From Prevotella sp. ne3005 (GTDB lineage: Bacteria; Bacteroidota; Bacteroidia; Bacteroidales; Bacteroidaceae), in assembly GCF_900110085.1 (NCBI RefSeq), contig NZ_FOCK01000008.1:102913-166912 (forward strand): DNA of 64,000 bases. The letters run 5' to 3'. Below the pieces are notes generated by a model, which was not told the origin of the DNA, searched no databases, and saw only the letters and a list, made by a program, of their open reading frames with translations. This document shows, piece after piece, positions 28,195 through 36,866 of this stretch; positions within the stretch are counted from its first letter, which is position 1, and the number at the start of each line of letters is the position of its first letter. A program made the position numbers and the translations under genes.

Positions 28195-29379
28195 TTAGTC
28201 CTCGAACACCTCTGTGATCTGACCAGAACCAACCGTACGACCACCCTCGCGGATAGCGAAGCGCAGACCCTGGTTCAGGGCAACGGCGTAGATCAGCTCA
28301 ACGGTGATCTCTACGTTATCACCAGGCATTACCATCTCAACACCAGCGGGGAGAGTGATCTCACCTGTGCAGTCCATGGTGCGGAGGTAGAACTGGGGAC
28401 GATACTTGTTTCCGAACGGAGTGTGACGACCACCCTCTTCCTTCTTCAGGACATAGATAGAAGCCTTGAACTTCTTGAAGGGCTTGATCTGACCCGGATG
28501 GCAGAGCACCATACCACGCTTGATCTCGTTCTTGTCGATACCGCGGAGCAGCAGACCTACGTTATCACCAGCCTGACCCTCGTCAAGGATCTTACGGAAC
28601 ATCTCAACGCCAGTAACAACTGACTTCTTGTCCTCACCGAGACCGAGCAGCTCAACCTCATCACCTACGTGGATCACACCAGTCTCGATACGACCAGTAG
28701 CAACAGTACCACGACCTGTGATTGAGAATACGTCCTCAACAGGCATCAGGAAGGGCTTGTCGGTAGCACGAGGAGGCTCCTGGATCCAAGTGTCGCAGGT
28801 ATCCATCAGCTCCATCACCTTCTGCTCCCACTTCTCAACACCGTTCAGGGCACCGAGGGCAGAACCACGGATGATAGGAGTATCATCTTCGAACTCGTAC
28901 TGAGCGAGAATCTCCTGAACCTCCATCTCAACGAGCTCCAGCATCTCCTCATCCTCAACCATATCGCACTTGTTCAGGAACACAACCAGACGGGGAACGT
29001 TTACCTGACGAGCGAGCAGAACGTGCTCACGGGTCTGAGGCATAGGACCGTCAGTTGCAGCAACAACGAGGATAGCACCATCCATCTGAGCAGCACCAGT
29101 TACCATGTTCTTCACATAGTCAGCGTGGCCCGGGCAGTCAACGTGAGCGTAGTGACGCTTTGCAGTCTCATACTCAACGTGAGCGGTGTTAATAGTGATA
29201 CCGCGCTCCTTCTCCTCAGGAGCGTTGTCAATCTGGTCGAATGACTTAACCTCAGAGAGACCCTGCTTAGCCAGAACGGTGGTGATAGCAGCAGTCAGAG
29301 TTGTCTTACCGTGGTCAACGTGACCGATAGTACCGATGTTTACGTGCGGTTTGGTGCGCACAAAATTCTCTTTTGCCAT
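28195..29379 (-). CDS. tuf: Elongation factor Tu
   Basis: EF-Tu delivers aminoacyl-tRNA to the ribosome. The 394-residue protein shows all GTPase motifs: [16 protein letters not shown] at about residues 14-29, [21 protein letters not shown] and NKCDM. Domains II and III are full length, ending [11 protein letters not shown]. It is flanked by tRNA genes on both sides, a very old arrangement. No second copy lies in the window. Confidence 0.99.
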   Translation of the reverse strand: MAKENFVRTKPHVNIGTIGHVDHGKTTLTAAITTVLAKQGLSEVKSFDQIDNAPEEKERGITINTAHVEYETAKRHYAHVDCPGHADYVKNMVTGAAQMDGAILVVAATDGPMPQTREHVLLARQVNVPRLVVFLNKCDMVEDEEMLELVEMEVQEILAQYEFEDDTPIIRGSALGALNGVEKWEQKVMELMDTCDTWIQEPPRATDKPFLMPVEDVFSITGRGTVATGRIETGVIHVGDEVELLGLGEDKKSVVTGVEMFRKILDEGQAGDNVGLLLRGIDKNEIKRGMVLCHPGQIKPFKKFKASIYVLKKEEGGRHTPFGNKYRPQFYLRTMDCTGEITLPAGVEMVMPGDNVEITVELIYAVALNQGLRFAIREGGRTVGSGQITEVFED

Positions 29380-29442
29380 TTTGTTTGTTTATTAAATGTT
29401 TATATATTACGAATTTTCAGTCTCCTCCTAACAAATCAAGAG

Positions 29443-29514
<72 letters not shown>

Positions 29515-29522
29515 GAGTTTAG

Positions 29523-29595
29523 AGCGGAAAACGGGGCTCAAACCCGCGACCCCCAGCTTGGAAGGCTAGTGCTCTATCGACTGAGCTATTTCCGC
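29523..29595 (-). tRNA. tRNA-Gly (anticodon TCC)
   Basis: A 73-base cloverleaf with acceptor arms GCGGAAA and TTTCCGC, anticodon loop CCTTCCAAG (TCC, reading GGA) and T arm GGGTTTGAGCCC. It lies 8 bases from the neighbouring tRNA-Thr. Confidence 0.93.
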
Positions 29596-29611
29596 AAAAC
29601 ATCTCTTGGAG

Positions 29612-29694
29612 TGGGTGCTGATGGATTCGAACCACCGAAGTCGAAAGACAGCAGATTTACAGTCTGCCCCATTTGGCCACTCTGGAAAACACCC
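29612..29694 (-). tRNA. tRNA-Tyr (anticodon GTA)
   Basis: An 83-base class II tRNA: acceptor arms GGGTGTT and AGCACCC (one G-U pair), anticodon loop CTGTAAATC (GTA), long variable arm TGTCTTTCGACTTC, and T arm GGTTCGAATCC. It is third from the promoter side in the cluster. Confidence 0.93.
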
Positions 29695-29762
29695 AAATCG
29701 TTCCCGATCCTTTTCTTGAGTCTGAGGACAATTGGCTTGCGCCTATCCTCCGATTCTCTTCG

Positions 29763-29836
29763 AGCCTCTTGTCGGATTCGAACCAACGACCCCGAGATTA
29801 CAAATCACGTGCTCTGGCCAACTGAGCTAAAGAGGC
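29763..29836 (-). tRNA. tRNA-Thr (anticodon TGT)
   Basis: A 74-base cloverleaf with acceptor arms GCCTCTT and AAGAGGC, D arm AGCTCAGTTGGCCAGAGC, anticodon loop ATTTGTAAT (TGT, reading ACA) and T arm GGTTCGAATCC. It is the first tRNA of the transcript. The 68-base gap to tRNA-Tyr is longer than the others and holds no gene. Confidence 0.93.
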
Positions 29837-29890
29837 TTTTCTAAGCAGCCGCTCTCTGTTTCAGATTTACGACCTGTCGGAAAACGGCTG

Positions 29891-29921
29891 CAAAGTTACT
29901 ACTTATTTTTGAATTACCAAA
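29891..29921 (-). promoter_or_regulatory. Promoter of the tRNA-tuf-secE-nusG-ribosomal protein transcript
   Basis: On the minus strand TAACTTTG (29891-29898) lies 19 bases after TTTTG (29918 onward). It precedes the first tRNA by about 50 bases. As no other consensus promoter is seen up to rpoB, much of the tuf to rpoC block may depend on it. Confidence 0.7.
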
Positions 29922-29938
29922 ACTTTTCCAAGTTTTTT

Positions 29939-30238
29939 TTATCTATTCCTTAATTTTTCCTTGAATTTCTGCAGTTGAGCCCGCATAGAATCGACACAAA
30001 GGTCCACTCCTTCCTCAAATGAGTCACTTGTCTTCTCTACGAACAATGTGCTTCCGGGCACTGCCACAGACAGGCTTGTCTCCTTATTCTGAGCAGTTGC
30101 AGGCTTCACTACTTTTAGCTGCACCTCGACTTTCTGTATATCCTCAAAAGATTTTTCCAACTTGGCGACCTTCTTTTCGATGAACGCCTCTAACTTCTCG
30201 GTAGCGTCGAAATGAATCGACTGAATCTTAATCTCCAT
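29939..30238 (-). CDS. hpf: Ribosome hibernation factor (short HPF/RaiA family)
   Basis: HPF binds the decoding centre of idle ribosomes and protects them in stationary phase. The 99-residue protein has the beta-alpha-beta-beta-beta-alpha layout of the family (MEIKIQSIHFDATEKLEAFIEKK; VEVQLKVVKPA; LCVDSMRAQLQKFKEKLR) and lacks the C-terminal dimerisation domain of long HPF. The start is preceded by a perfect AGGAGG (30244-30249) six bases from the ATG, notable because such sites are rare in this phylum. It lies between the recombinase gene and the tRNA cluster. Confidence 0.92.
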   Translation of the reverse strand: MEIKIQSIHFDATEKLEAFIEKKVAKLEKSFEDIQKVEVQLKVVKPATAQNKETSLSVAVPGSTLFVEKTSDSFEEGVDLCVDSMRAQLQKFKEKLRNR

Positions 30239-30275
30239 AATTACCTCCTATTTTTAAATAGTTATTAATAAGGGT

Positions 30276-31157
30276 TCAGGCTCTAGGGTGAGCCTCTTTA
30301 TACACTCGCTTGAGTTGCTCGAACGTGGTGTGGGTGTAGATCTCGGTCGTACTGACGCTCTCATGACCCAACAGACTCTTGATGGACTCAAGTCCGGCAC
30401 CGTTGTTCAGCATCGCCGTGGCGAAGGAGTGGCGGAGCACGTGGGGCGAGCGCTTCTTGATCGAAGTCACCAGCGTGAGGTTCTTATGAACGATGTCATA
30501 CACCTGACCGCCAGTCATCCGCTTTCCCTTGTCGCTGAGGAACAGGGCACCGTCGCTATGCTCAAACTGTCCGTCGCGCACTGCCATGTAGTGGTGCAGC
30601 GTCTCGGCCAATTCCTCCCCAAAGGGAATGATGCGCTGTTTATTCCTCTTTCCCGTCACCTTCAGCTGTCCTGCCGTGAAATCGATGTCGCTGTCATTCA
30701 GCCCGGTCAACTCCGACCGTCTCAGACCCGCCTCATAGAATAATAATAAAATGGTACGCGCACGTACATCTTTATAAGTATTACCCCACTCGAGCTGATC
30801 CAGCAGCTTATCCATCTCTCCTTCGCGCAGGAACTGCGGCAGTGGTTTTGATTTCTTCGGCCCCGTCACGAGATGTGCAGGATCCTTCTCAACCAGTCCT
30901 CGCTTGAGGGAAAAGCGATAAAAGGAACGCAGAGCGCTCAACTTTTTGTTAATTGTTGAGGCAGTGTTTCCTTTATCCATCAGGCTCTCCATCCAGTCAC
31001 GGATCAGGTCGGCATCCACCGCCTGCAGGGAAAGCCCGTTATCCCTTAAGCTGATATACGAATCAAACTCCCGAAGGGCTTCTTCGTATGTCTGCACTGT
31101 CTGCGGAGAAGCACTCCGCTCATAGCGCAGGTAGTTCAAAAACTGGTCAATCATCAT
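30276..31157 (-). CDS. xerC: Tyrosine recombinase of the XerC/XerD type
   Basis: XerC/XerD resolve chromosome dimers at dif during division. The 293-residue protein has the SAM-like N-terminal DNA-binding domain (FLNYLRYERSASPQTVQTY) and the full catalytic set: Arg 146 (AGLRRSEL), Lys 170 (VTGKRNKQR), His 239 and Arg 242 (HVLRHSFA), His 265 (LLGHESV) and Tyr 274 (TTEIYTHT). Position between rpsU and hpf is typical in Bacteroidetes and argues for the housekeeping enzyme, not a mobile-element integrase; no attachment site or phage gene is near. XerC versus XerD cannot be settled here. Confidence 0.88.
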   Translation of the reverse strand: MMIDQFLNYLRYERSASPQTVQTYEEALREFDSYISLRDNGLSLQAVDADLIRDWMESLMDKGNTASTINKKLSALRSFYRFSLKRGLVEKDPAHLVTGPKKSKPLPQFLREGEMDKLLDQLEWGNTYKDVRARTILLLFYEAGLRRSELTGLNDSDIDFTAGQLKVTGKRNKQRIIPFGEELAETLHHYMAVRDGQFEHSDGALFLSDKGKRMTGGQVYDIVHKNLTLVTSIKKRSPHVLRHSFATAMLNNGAGLESIKSLLGHESVSTTEIYTHTTFEQLKRVYKEAHPRA

Positions 31158-31234
31158 AAAATCGCCACCAATGCTATTTCGGCTACGAATTTACGGAAAA
31201 TTCTTGAAACTACCAAATTTTTTAGGAATATTTT

Positions 31235-31426
31235 TTATTCCTCGTTCGTGCGAAGCTGCTGTACGTAAACGGCGTGCTCCATCTTCAGGCGCTTCAGAAC
31301 AGAGGGTTTGTCAAACTGCTGACGACGACGCAGCTCCTTAACAACACCTGTCTTCTCGAACTTTCTCTTGAACTTCTTGAGGGCCTTCTCGATGTTCTCG
31401 CCTTCTTTTACTGGTACAATAATCAT
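31235..31426 (-). CDS. rpsU: 30S ribosomal protein S21
   Basis: S21 sits beside the anti-Shine-Dalgarno end of 16S rRNA. In Bacteroidetes it is part of a pocket that hides that end, which is given as the reason why Shine-Dalgarno sites are rare. The 63 residues (MIIVPVKEGENIEKALKKFK, KTGVVKELRRRQQFDKPS) are typical. It is the first gene of a short transcript with the recombinase and hpf, from a promoter at 31495-31525. Confidence 0.96.
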   Translation of the reverse strand: MIIVPVKEGENIEKALKKFKRKFEKTGVVKELRRRQQFDKPSVLKRLKMEHAVYVQQLRTNEE

Positions 31427-31494
31427 TTGTCTTTGCTTTTATAATTTTATGTTAAACTTACTGCCTCGGGCACAGGTGCCACGAAAAGCGGGTG

Positions 31495-31525
31495 CAAAGT
31501 TACAACAATTTCACGAATCTACCAA
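31495..31525 (-). promoter_or_regulatory. Promoter of rpsU
   Basis: On the minus strand TAACTTTG (31495-31502) lies exactly 20 bases after TTG (31523-31525). The transcript would start about 60 bases before rpsU. Confidence 0.7.
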
Positions 31526-31569
31526 GTATTTATCCTTTTTTTATTAAAAATATGCTGAAAATTCCCATT

Positions 31570-33381
31570 TCAGATGGCCGCACAGGCCTCACGGAGCCAT
31601 TCTGCCTCATCTTCAGACAGATATGGCGAGAGAGTCTCTGCCACATGACGATGGTAATCATTGAGCCAGTCCACCTCCTCCTGCAGGAGCATCTCCTTGA
31701 TAATGGGCGACTTATCAATCGGACAGAGGGTAAGCGACTCGAACTGCAGGAAGTTGCCGAATTCTGTCTCCTTATAGGGTACGATCAGCAGAGTGTTCTC
31801 TGTGCGGGCGCCACAACGGTCAGGAAGGTAGATGCCTGGTTCATCGGTAATGGTCATGCCTGCCACTAGCGGGGCCGGTTTCCACTCCATACGGAACTGG
31901 TGGGGGCCCTCGTGAACATTCAGATAGGTGCCTACACCATGCCCGGTGCCATGCAGGTAGTTCAGACCTTCGCGCCACATATCCTTTCGAGCCAGGATAT
32001 CAATCTGGGTACCGCTGGAACCACTTGGGAACTTACAGAGTTCTATCTGGATATGCCCCTTGAGCACAAGGGTGTAGATATGCTTCTCCAGATCGGTAAG
32101 CGGTCCAAGGGCGATGGTACGGGTAATATCTGTCGTGCCATCAAGATACTGGGCACCACTGTCGAGCAACAGCATACCCTTAGGTTGCAAGGGGATATCT
32201 GTCTCTGGAGTGGCTTCGTAGTGAACGATGGCGGCATGGCTACCGTAGCCGGCGATGGTATCGAAGGAGATATCGCGGTAGAGAGGCTGTTCGGCTCGCA
32301 ACGAGGTCAGTTTCTCATCAATCGCGATTTCCGTCAGTTCTGATATCTCTGGTTTCCCGATATAGCTGGAGAGCCAGTAGAGGAATTTCACCATAGCGAT
32401 GCCGTCTTTCAGCATCGCCGACCTAAAACCCGCTATCTCTGTCGCGTTCTTGACGGTCTTCATCCGCTTCACAGGCGACTCTGCCTCCACAATCTCCGTC
32501 TTCGCGCTGCCATTCTGCTGGCCTTTGCTCCTCACCACCTCATAAAGCCGGTAGTTCACCTCATCAGGGTCGAGCAGGATATTATACTCGAAATAGGCCT
32601 TCAGACCGTTCTCCACCTGATCATAGTCCTCCACCTTTACCCCCTCAGCCTTCAGATAAGCGAGCACATCGGCAGGGAGTTTCACCTTATTAATATATAG
32701 AGTAACCGTTTGCGACGAAATCAGCAGATAACTCACGAACACAGGATTGCAATGCACATCCGTTCCACGCAGGTTCAGTGTCCAGGCGATGTCATCGAGT
32801 GCAGCCATCAGCATCCCGTCGGCATGCCGTTCACGCAAGGCCCGACGAATACGGCCAATCTTGTCATGGGTAGCCTCACCTGCATATTCCAGCGGATAGA
32901 TCTCCACGGGATTCTCTGGAATCGCAGGTCGGTCTTTCCATATCAGCTTCAGCGGGTCGAAGTTCGTGCGAAGGGTTATCCCACCCTGTTTCCGCAAGTC
33001 GCTGATGAGGTCTCTGACGGCATTCGTGGCGTTCACCATTCCGTCGACGGCCACTTCTGCTCCAGTGCCACACTCCCTACCAATCCACTCAGCGACGGTG
33101 GGCGTACCCTCGATCTTCAGTTTCATCAGTTGGTATTCCGTACCCTTCAACTGTTCCTCTGCCGCCAGGAAATAGCGCGAGTCCGTCCACAGTGCAGCAG
33201 CGGTCAGCGTCACCACTGCCGTACCCGCCGAGCCGTTAAAACCGCTGATCCACTCACGGCCTTTCCAATGGTCGGCCACATATTCACTCTGATGCGGGTC
33301 TGTACTGGGGAAGATGCAGGCCGCCAGATGCTCGCGCCGCATCACCTCACGGAGGTCTTCAAGTCGCTGATTAATATCCAT
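31570..33381 (-). CDS. pepP: Xaa-Pro aminopeptidase (M24B family)
   Basis: This metallopeptidase removes an N-terminal residue that precedes proline. From the ATG at 33379-33381 it has 603 residues: two creatinase-like N-terminal domains and a C-terminal pita-bread domain with the metal ligands in order, Asp in LLDSGAQYLDGTTD, a second Asp in the same motif, His in HGTGHGVGTYLNVHEGP, Glu in TDEPGIYL and Glu in RTENTLLI. An in-frame TTG six codons upstream is less likely because the promoter at 33411-33441 gives a start just before it. No signal peptide, so cytoplasmic. Confidence 0.93.
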   Translation of the reverse strand: MDINQRLEDLREVMRREHLAACIFPSTDPHQSEYVADHWKGREWISGFNGSAGTAVVTLTAAALWTDSRYFLAAEEQLKGTEYQLMKLKIEGTPTVAEWIGRECGTGAEVAVDGMVNATNAVRDLISDLRKQGGITLRTNFDPLKLIWKDRPAIPENPVEIYPLEYAGEATHDKIGRIRRALRERHADGMLMAALDDIAWTLNLRGTDVHCNPVFVSYLLISSQTVTLYINKVKLPADVLAYLKAEGVKVEDYDQVENGLKAYFEYNILLDPDEVNYRLYEVVRSKGQQNGSAKTEIVEAESPVKRMKTVKNATEIAGFRSAMLKDGIAMVKFLYWLSSYIGKPEISELTEIAIDEKLTSLRAEQPLYRDISFDTIAGYGSHAAIVHYEATPETDIPLQPKGMLLLDSGAQYLDGTTDITRTIALGPLTDLEKHIYTLVLKGHIQIELCKFPSGSSGTQIDILARKDMWREGLNYLHGTGHGVGTYLNVHEGPHQFRMEWKPAPLVAGMTITDEPGIYLPDRCGARTENTLLIVPYKETEFGNFLQFESLTLCPIDKSPIIKEMLLQEEVDWLNDYHRHVAETLSPYLSEDEAEWLREACAAI

Positions 33382-33410
33382 TTTCTCTTTGTTTTGCAAT
33401 TTCGACTTTA

Positions 33411-33441
33411 CAAAGGTACGAAGATTTGGTCAGAGTTTCAA
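33411..33441 (-). promoter_or_regulatory. Promoter of the Xaa-Pro aminopeptidase gene
   Basis: On the minus strand TACCTTTG (33411-33418) lies 20 bases after TTG (33439-33441), a full consensus match. Confidence 0.7.
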
Positions 33442-33493
33442 CGGATTAACTAAGATTAATATTCCAAATGGTGGAAATATGCGGCTTTTTTTG

Positions 33494-33501
33494 TAACTTT
33501 G
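33494..33501 (+). promoter_or_regulatory. -7 box of the mdh promoter
   Basis: TAACTTTG on the plus strand, followed by GCAGCAC, 43 bases before the mdh ATG. The -33 region has no clear TTTG. It is divergent from the aminopeptidase promoter. Confidence 0.55.
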
Positions 33502-33543
33502 CAGCACTTTTTGATTATTCTTTAAAATTATAATTATACAATT

Positions 33544-34533
33544 ATGGCATTAACAAACGAGAAGTTGACCATCGTCGGCGCTGCCGGAATGATTGGTTCT
33601 AACATGGCTCAGACCGCTCTGATGATGGGTCTGACAACAGAGATTTGTCTTTACGATGTGTTCTCACCCGAGGGTGTAGCCGAGGAAATGCGCCAGAGCG
33701 GCTTCGACGATGTGAACATCGTTGCTACCACCGACGCCGAGGAGGCTTTCAAGAACGCTAAGTACATCATCTCTTCAGGTGGTGCTCCCCGTAAGGCCGG
33801 TATGACCCGTGAGGATCTGCTCGCTGGCAACTGTAAGATTGCTGAGGAGCTCGGTCAGAACATCAAGAAGTTCTGCCCCGACGTGAAGCACGTGGTAATC
33901 ATCTTCAACCCCGCCGACCTCACTGGTCTGGTAACGCTGCTTTACTCTGGTTTGAAGCCTGGTCAGGTAACTACCCTCGCAGGTCTCGACACCACCCGTC
34001 TGCAGAGCGCCCTCGCCAAGAAGTTCGGTGTGATGCAGAATCAGATCACTGGTTGCGCTACCTATGGTGGCCACGGTGAGCAGATGGCCGTATTCGGCAG
34101 CCACGTGGAGATTGCAGGCCGCAAGCTGACCGACATCATCGGCACCGCCGAGTTCCCCGCAGAGGAGTGGGAGCAGATGAAGGTCGACGTTACCAAGGGT
34201 GGCGCCAAGATCATCGAGCTCCGTGGACGCAGCTCATTCCAGAGCCCCGCTTATCTCTCTGTTGAGATGATCCGTGCCGCTATGGGTGGCGAGCCCTTCC
34301 GCTTCCCCGTTGGAACCTATGTGAAGACCGACAAGTACGACCACATCATGATGGCTATGAAGACCACCATGACTGCCGATGGTGCTAAGTTCGAGGTTCC
34401 CCAGGGTACTCCCGACGAGAACGCCAAGCTGGATCAGAGCTACGAGCACCTCTGCAAGATGCGCGACGAGCTGGTTACACTGAACATCGTTCCTCCTGTA
34501 TCTGAGTGGAGCAAGATCAATCCCAACCTCTAA
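33544..34533 (+). CDS. mdh: Malate dehydrogenase (NAD-dependent)
   Basis: This enzyme interconverts malate and oxaloacetate; in Bacteroidales it works in the reductive direction towards fumarate and succinate. The 329 residues show the dinucleotide fold GAAGMIGSN (residues 12-20), the mobile loop APRKAGMTR with arginines that bind the dicarboxylate, NPAD in place of the usual NPVD, and the catalytic His 177 in GGHGEQM. Arg in the loop favours malate over lactate. Very biased codon use suggests high expression. It is followed after 10 bases by the carbonic anhydrase gene. Confidence 0.93.
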   Translation: MALTNEKLTIVGAAGMIGSNMAQTALMMGLTTEICLYDVFSPEGVAEEMRQSGFDDVNIVATTDAEEAFKNAKYIISSGGAPRKAGMTREDLLAGNCKIAEELGQNIKKFCPDVKHVVIIFNPADLTGLVTLLYSGLKPGQVTTLAGLDTTRLQSALAKKFGVMQNQITGCATYGGHGEQMAVFGSHVEIAGRKLTDIIGTAEFPAEEWEQMKVDVTKGGAKIIELRGRSSFQSPAYLSVEMIRAAMGGEPFRFPVGTYVKTDKYDHIMMAMKTTMTADGAKFEVPQGTPDENAKLDQSYEHLCKMRDELVTLNIVPPVSEWSKINPNL

Positions 34534-34543
34534 TCTCCGAGGC

Positions 34544-35053
34544 ATGGCTCTGATTAAATCTTATCGCGGTCTCGCTCCCAAATGGGGGCGAGATTGCTAT
34601 TTTAGCGAGAACGCCACGATTGTAGGCGACGTCACGATGGGCGACGAGTGCTCCGTATGGTTCAACGCCGTCGTGCGTGGCGACGTGGCTCCCATCACCA
34701 TCGGCAACTGCACCAACATCCAAGATGGCAGTTGCGTGCATGTCACCCATGAGACTGGCCCTACCCATATCGGCAACTACGTGACGATTGGCCACAATGT
34801 CACCGTGCATGCCTGCACCATCCACGACAATGCCCTCATCGGCATGGGCTCCACCCTACTCGACGGCTGCGAGATTGGTGAAGGCTCCATCGTAGCCGCT
34901 GGTGCCCTTGTGCTTCAGAATACCAAGATTCCTGCTGGTGAGATCTGGGGTGGCGTACCTGCCAAATACCTCAAACCGGTCCGCCCGGGCCAAACCGACA
35001 ACGCCAAACACTACGTTGCCTACTCTAAATTCTACCTTGAAGATCAGGAGTAA
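34544..35053 (+). CDS. Gamma-class carbonic anhydrase-like hexapeptide protein
   Basis: The 169-residue protein is a left-handed beta helix: hexapeptide turns run from about residue 20 to 130 (ATIVGDVTMGDECSVW..., VTIGHNVTVHACTIHDNALIGMG). The three zinc-ligand histidines of gamma carbonic anhydrases are present at 66, 84 and 89. Such proteins may supply bicarbonate for PEP carboxykinase-type carbon fixation, which fits the mdh neighbour; the catalytic role is inferred, as many family members are inactive. It starts 10 bases after mdh and ends 5 bases from a convergent gene. Confidence 0.88.
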   Translation: MALIKSYRGLAPKWGRDCYFSENATIVGDVTMGDECSVWFNAVVRGDVAPITIGNCTNIQDGSCVHVTHETGPTHIGNYVTIGHNVTVHACTIHDNALIGMGSTLLDGCEIGEGSIVAAGALVLQNTKIPAGEIWGGVPAKYLKPVRPGQTDNAKHYVAYSKFYLEDQE

Positions 35054-35058
35054 CCGCC

Positions 35059-36792
35059 TTACCTCCAAGGATAATAAGCAAGTCCTATCGTCAGAGCGCG
35101 GTTCTTATACGACTGCATCAAAGCGAGGGTACTAGTAGTCTCAGGCTGTCCTGCTATGTCGTGGAAATCCGCAAACACATTGCAGCGCTTTCCCAAGTCC
35201 TTGTTCACCTTTACTGAAGCGTAAAGATGGGCACGTTGCTCAAGGAGATCCTTCTTACTGTTGAAGAGTAAGACGGACGACAGTCTGAAGCCATTACCCA
35301 ACAACAGGGTTGGGGCGAACTTCAGGGTGAAGAAAGTGTCATCATTGGTAAGTTCCTCGATTTCGAGATGCTGGTGGTACACGTTGGCACCACCTGTAAG
35401 TCTGAGAGGCCCTTTATTCCAGGTGACAGACGCCCCCAGGCCTGTGAGTGACTGATTGGGTGTGGGCAGGTCTGTCAACAGCGTGTGCGTCGCACTGCCA
35501 GTTACCACCAACCGCTCCGTCTGATAGGTATAACGCAACTCTGACCGCCAGGCATACTGCGTCTTGTAGTCGGAATTATATTGGGAGGAGCTCTCTGCCA
35601 GATAGTCTATAAAGTTGCTGACGACTGGGTTGAAAAACGAGCGGTTGAAGACGCCTTGTACGGAATGACGCCCTTTATGATACCCTACGCTGGCAATCAG
35701 GGCATGGTCGTTGCGGTTGTGCGACCACAGGCCCTCGTCGCTCTTGTCGTATTGCCTATTCCAGAAGGTATTGTGCCTGAAGCGGTCGCCCAGGTTGATG
35801 GTCCACGGTCCCTTCTTATAGTCTAACAATACGTACAGGTCATTATAGAGGTATTGTTCGCGGTTTATGTCCTGATACCAGTCGTTTACATAGCCGCCCT
35901 CATAGCCTATGGTCACCGTGAGTGCCTGTTTCATGAGTGGGAAGCTGGCTTCCGCTATCCACCAAGGCGAGGCTGTACGATTCTTAATTATCTCTAGGTC
36001 ATCGCTCGTATAGTTCATGCCCGCCTCGAAATAGAGGCCAGCCCCTTGTTCGTTGAGGTTGCGCTCATAGGTGGCCACCAGCTCGCCCCACCGTTGCCTG
36101 GAAAGCATACTCTCATCCTCTATATTCTGCATACGGTCCTTCTGTTCGCCATAGCCTTGTGAGAGCTTAAACTTCAGCAGATCGTCGTCAGTAATCTGCC
36201 AGTCCACGAGAAGCATCGCATTCTCCACCCCGTTGCGGGAAGTGACGGTAGTACCAGCCAATGACTCAGCCTTACCATACTGCAGATTAGTCTGCGCCAA
36301 GGCACGAACGGTGACGTTGTCGCCTCTATTGGCAACATTCGCATACAACTGACCGTTGCCATAGGTACTGCCATTAATTCCGAGTTTACCTGTCAGTCCC
36401 TTACCCTCCTTGAACTGTAGGTCAATGTATCCTGTGACACCATCCATCGCGTTGTTTACGTTGCCATAAACAAACACGGTGACAGCACTGAGATCACAGG
36501 CATTGATTTGGTTGAGCAGAGGCTCATAGTCGATGTTCAGTGTGATTTCATCGACACACAGCAGATAGTCTGCCGTAAGAGTCTTACCGTCAGTCGACAT
36601 CAGTTCCGGACAGATATGCAATACATCCAGCAGCGTCATCTCCGGGTCGGGATTCAGCCGATCCACATGGATGATATACTTGTTGCCATCGTGCTCAATA
36701 ATCTGTTCTGCCTCCTGTGCCCCCATTGAAAGGGAGTAACAGACCAGGAGCGCAACTGTCAGTAACCTTCTAAAATATGTAGTCTTAATCAT
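35059..36792 (-). CDS. TonB-dependent receptor-like outer-membrane barrel protein
   Basis: From the ATG at 36790-36792 the protein has 577 residues with a signal peptide (MIKTTYFRRLLTVALLVCYS, cleavage after SMGAQ). A plug-like region (DVLHICPELM; VFVYGNVNNAMDGVTGYIDLQ) is followed by many amphipathic strands ending ALTIGLAYYPWR, with an aromatic close to the C terminus. It is shorter than a full TonB receptor (700 or more) and has no carboxypeptidase-like N-terminal repeat or SusD partner, so a substrate cannot be named. An upstream in-frame ATG (36837) lies before the predicted transcript start and is rejected. Confidence 0.75.
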   Translation of the reverse strand: MIKTTYFRRLLTVALLVCYSLSMGAQEAEQIIEHDGNKYIIHVDRLNPDPEMTLLDVLHICPELMSTDGKTLTADYLLCVDEITLNIDYEPLLNQINACDLSAVTVFVYGNVNNAMDGVTGYIDLQFKEGKGLTGKLGINGSTYGNGQLYANVANRGDNVTVRALAQTNLQYGKAESLAGTTVTSRNGVENAMLLVDWQITDDDLLKFKLSQGYGEQKDRMQNIEDESMLSRQRWGELVATYERNLNEQGAGLYFEAGMNYTSDDLEIIKNRTASPWWIAEASFPLMKQALTVTIGYEGGYVNDWYQDINREQYLYNDLYVLLDYKKGPWTINLGDRFRHNTFWNRQYDKSDEGLWSHNRNDHALIASVGYHKGRHSVQGVFNRSFFNPVVSNFIDYLAESSSQYNSDYKTQYAWRSELRYTYQTERLVVTGSATHTLLTDLPTPNQSLTGLGASVTWNKGPLRLTGGANVYHQHLEIEELTNDDTFFTLKFAPTLLLGNGFRLSSVLLFNSKKDLLEQRAHLYASVKVNKDLGKRCNVFADFHDIAGQPETTSTLALMQSYKNRALTIGLAYYPWR

Positions 36793-36834
36793 AGGGAAAA
36801 AAATGCGATGGGTACCCTCCTCGCAATTTGGCTG

Positions 36835-36866
36835 CAAAGGTAGAAAAACTTATTGAAACAGCCAAA
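36835..36866 (-). promoter_or_regulatory. Promoter of the outer-membrane barrel gene
   Basis: On the minus strand TACCTTTG (36835-36842) lies 20 bases after TTTG (36863-36866). The transcript would start near 36828, about 36 bases before the ATG. Confidence 0.72.

Noticed and set aside
30276..31157. Tyrosine recombinase considered as the integrase of a mobile element
   Set aside because: Its place between rpsU and hpf is the conserved housekeeping one; no attachment repeats, relaxase or phage genes are nearby.
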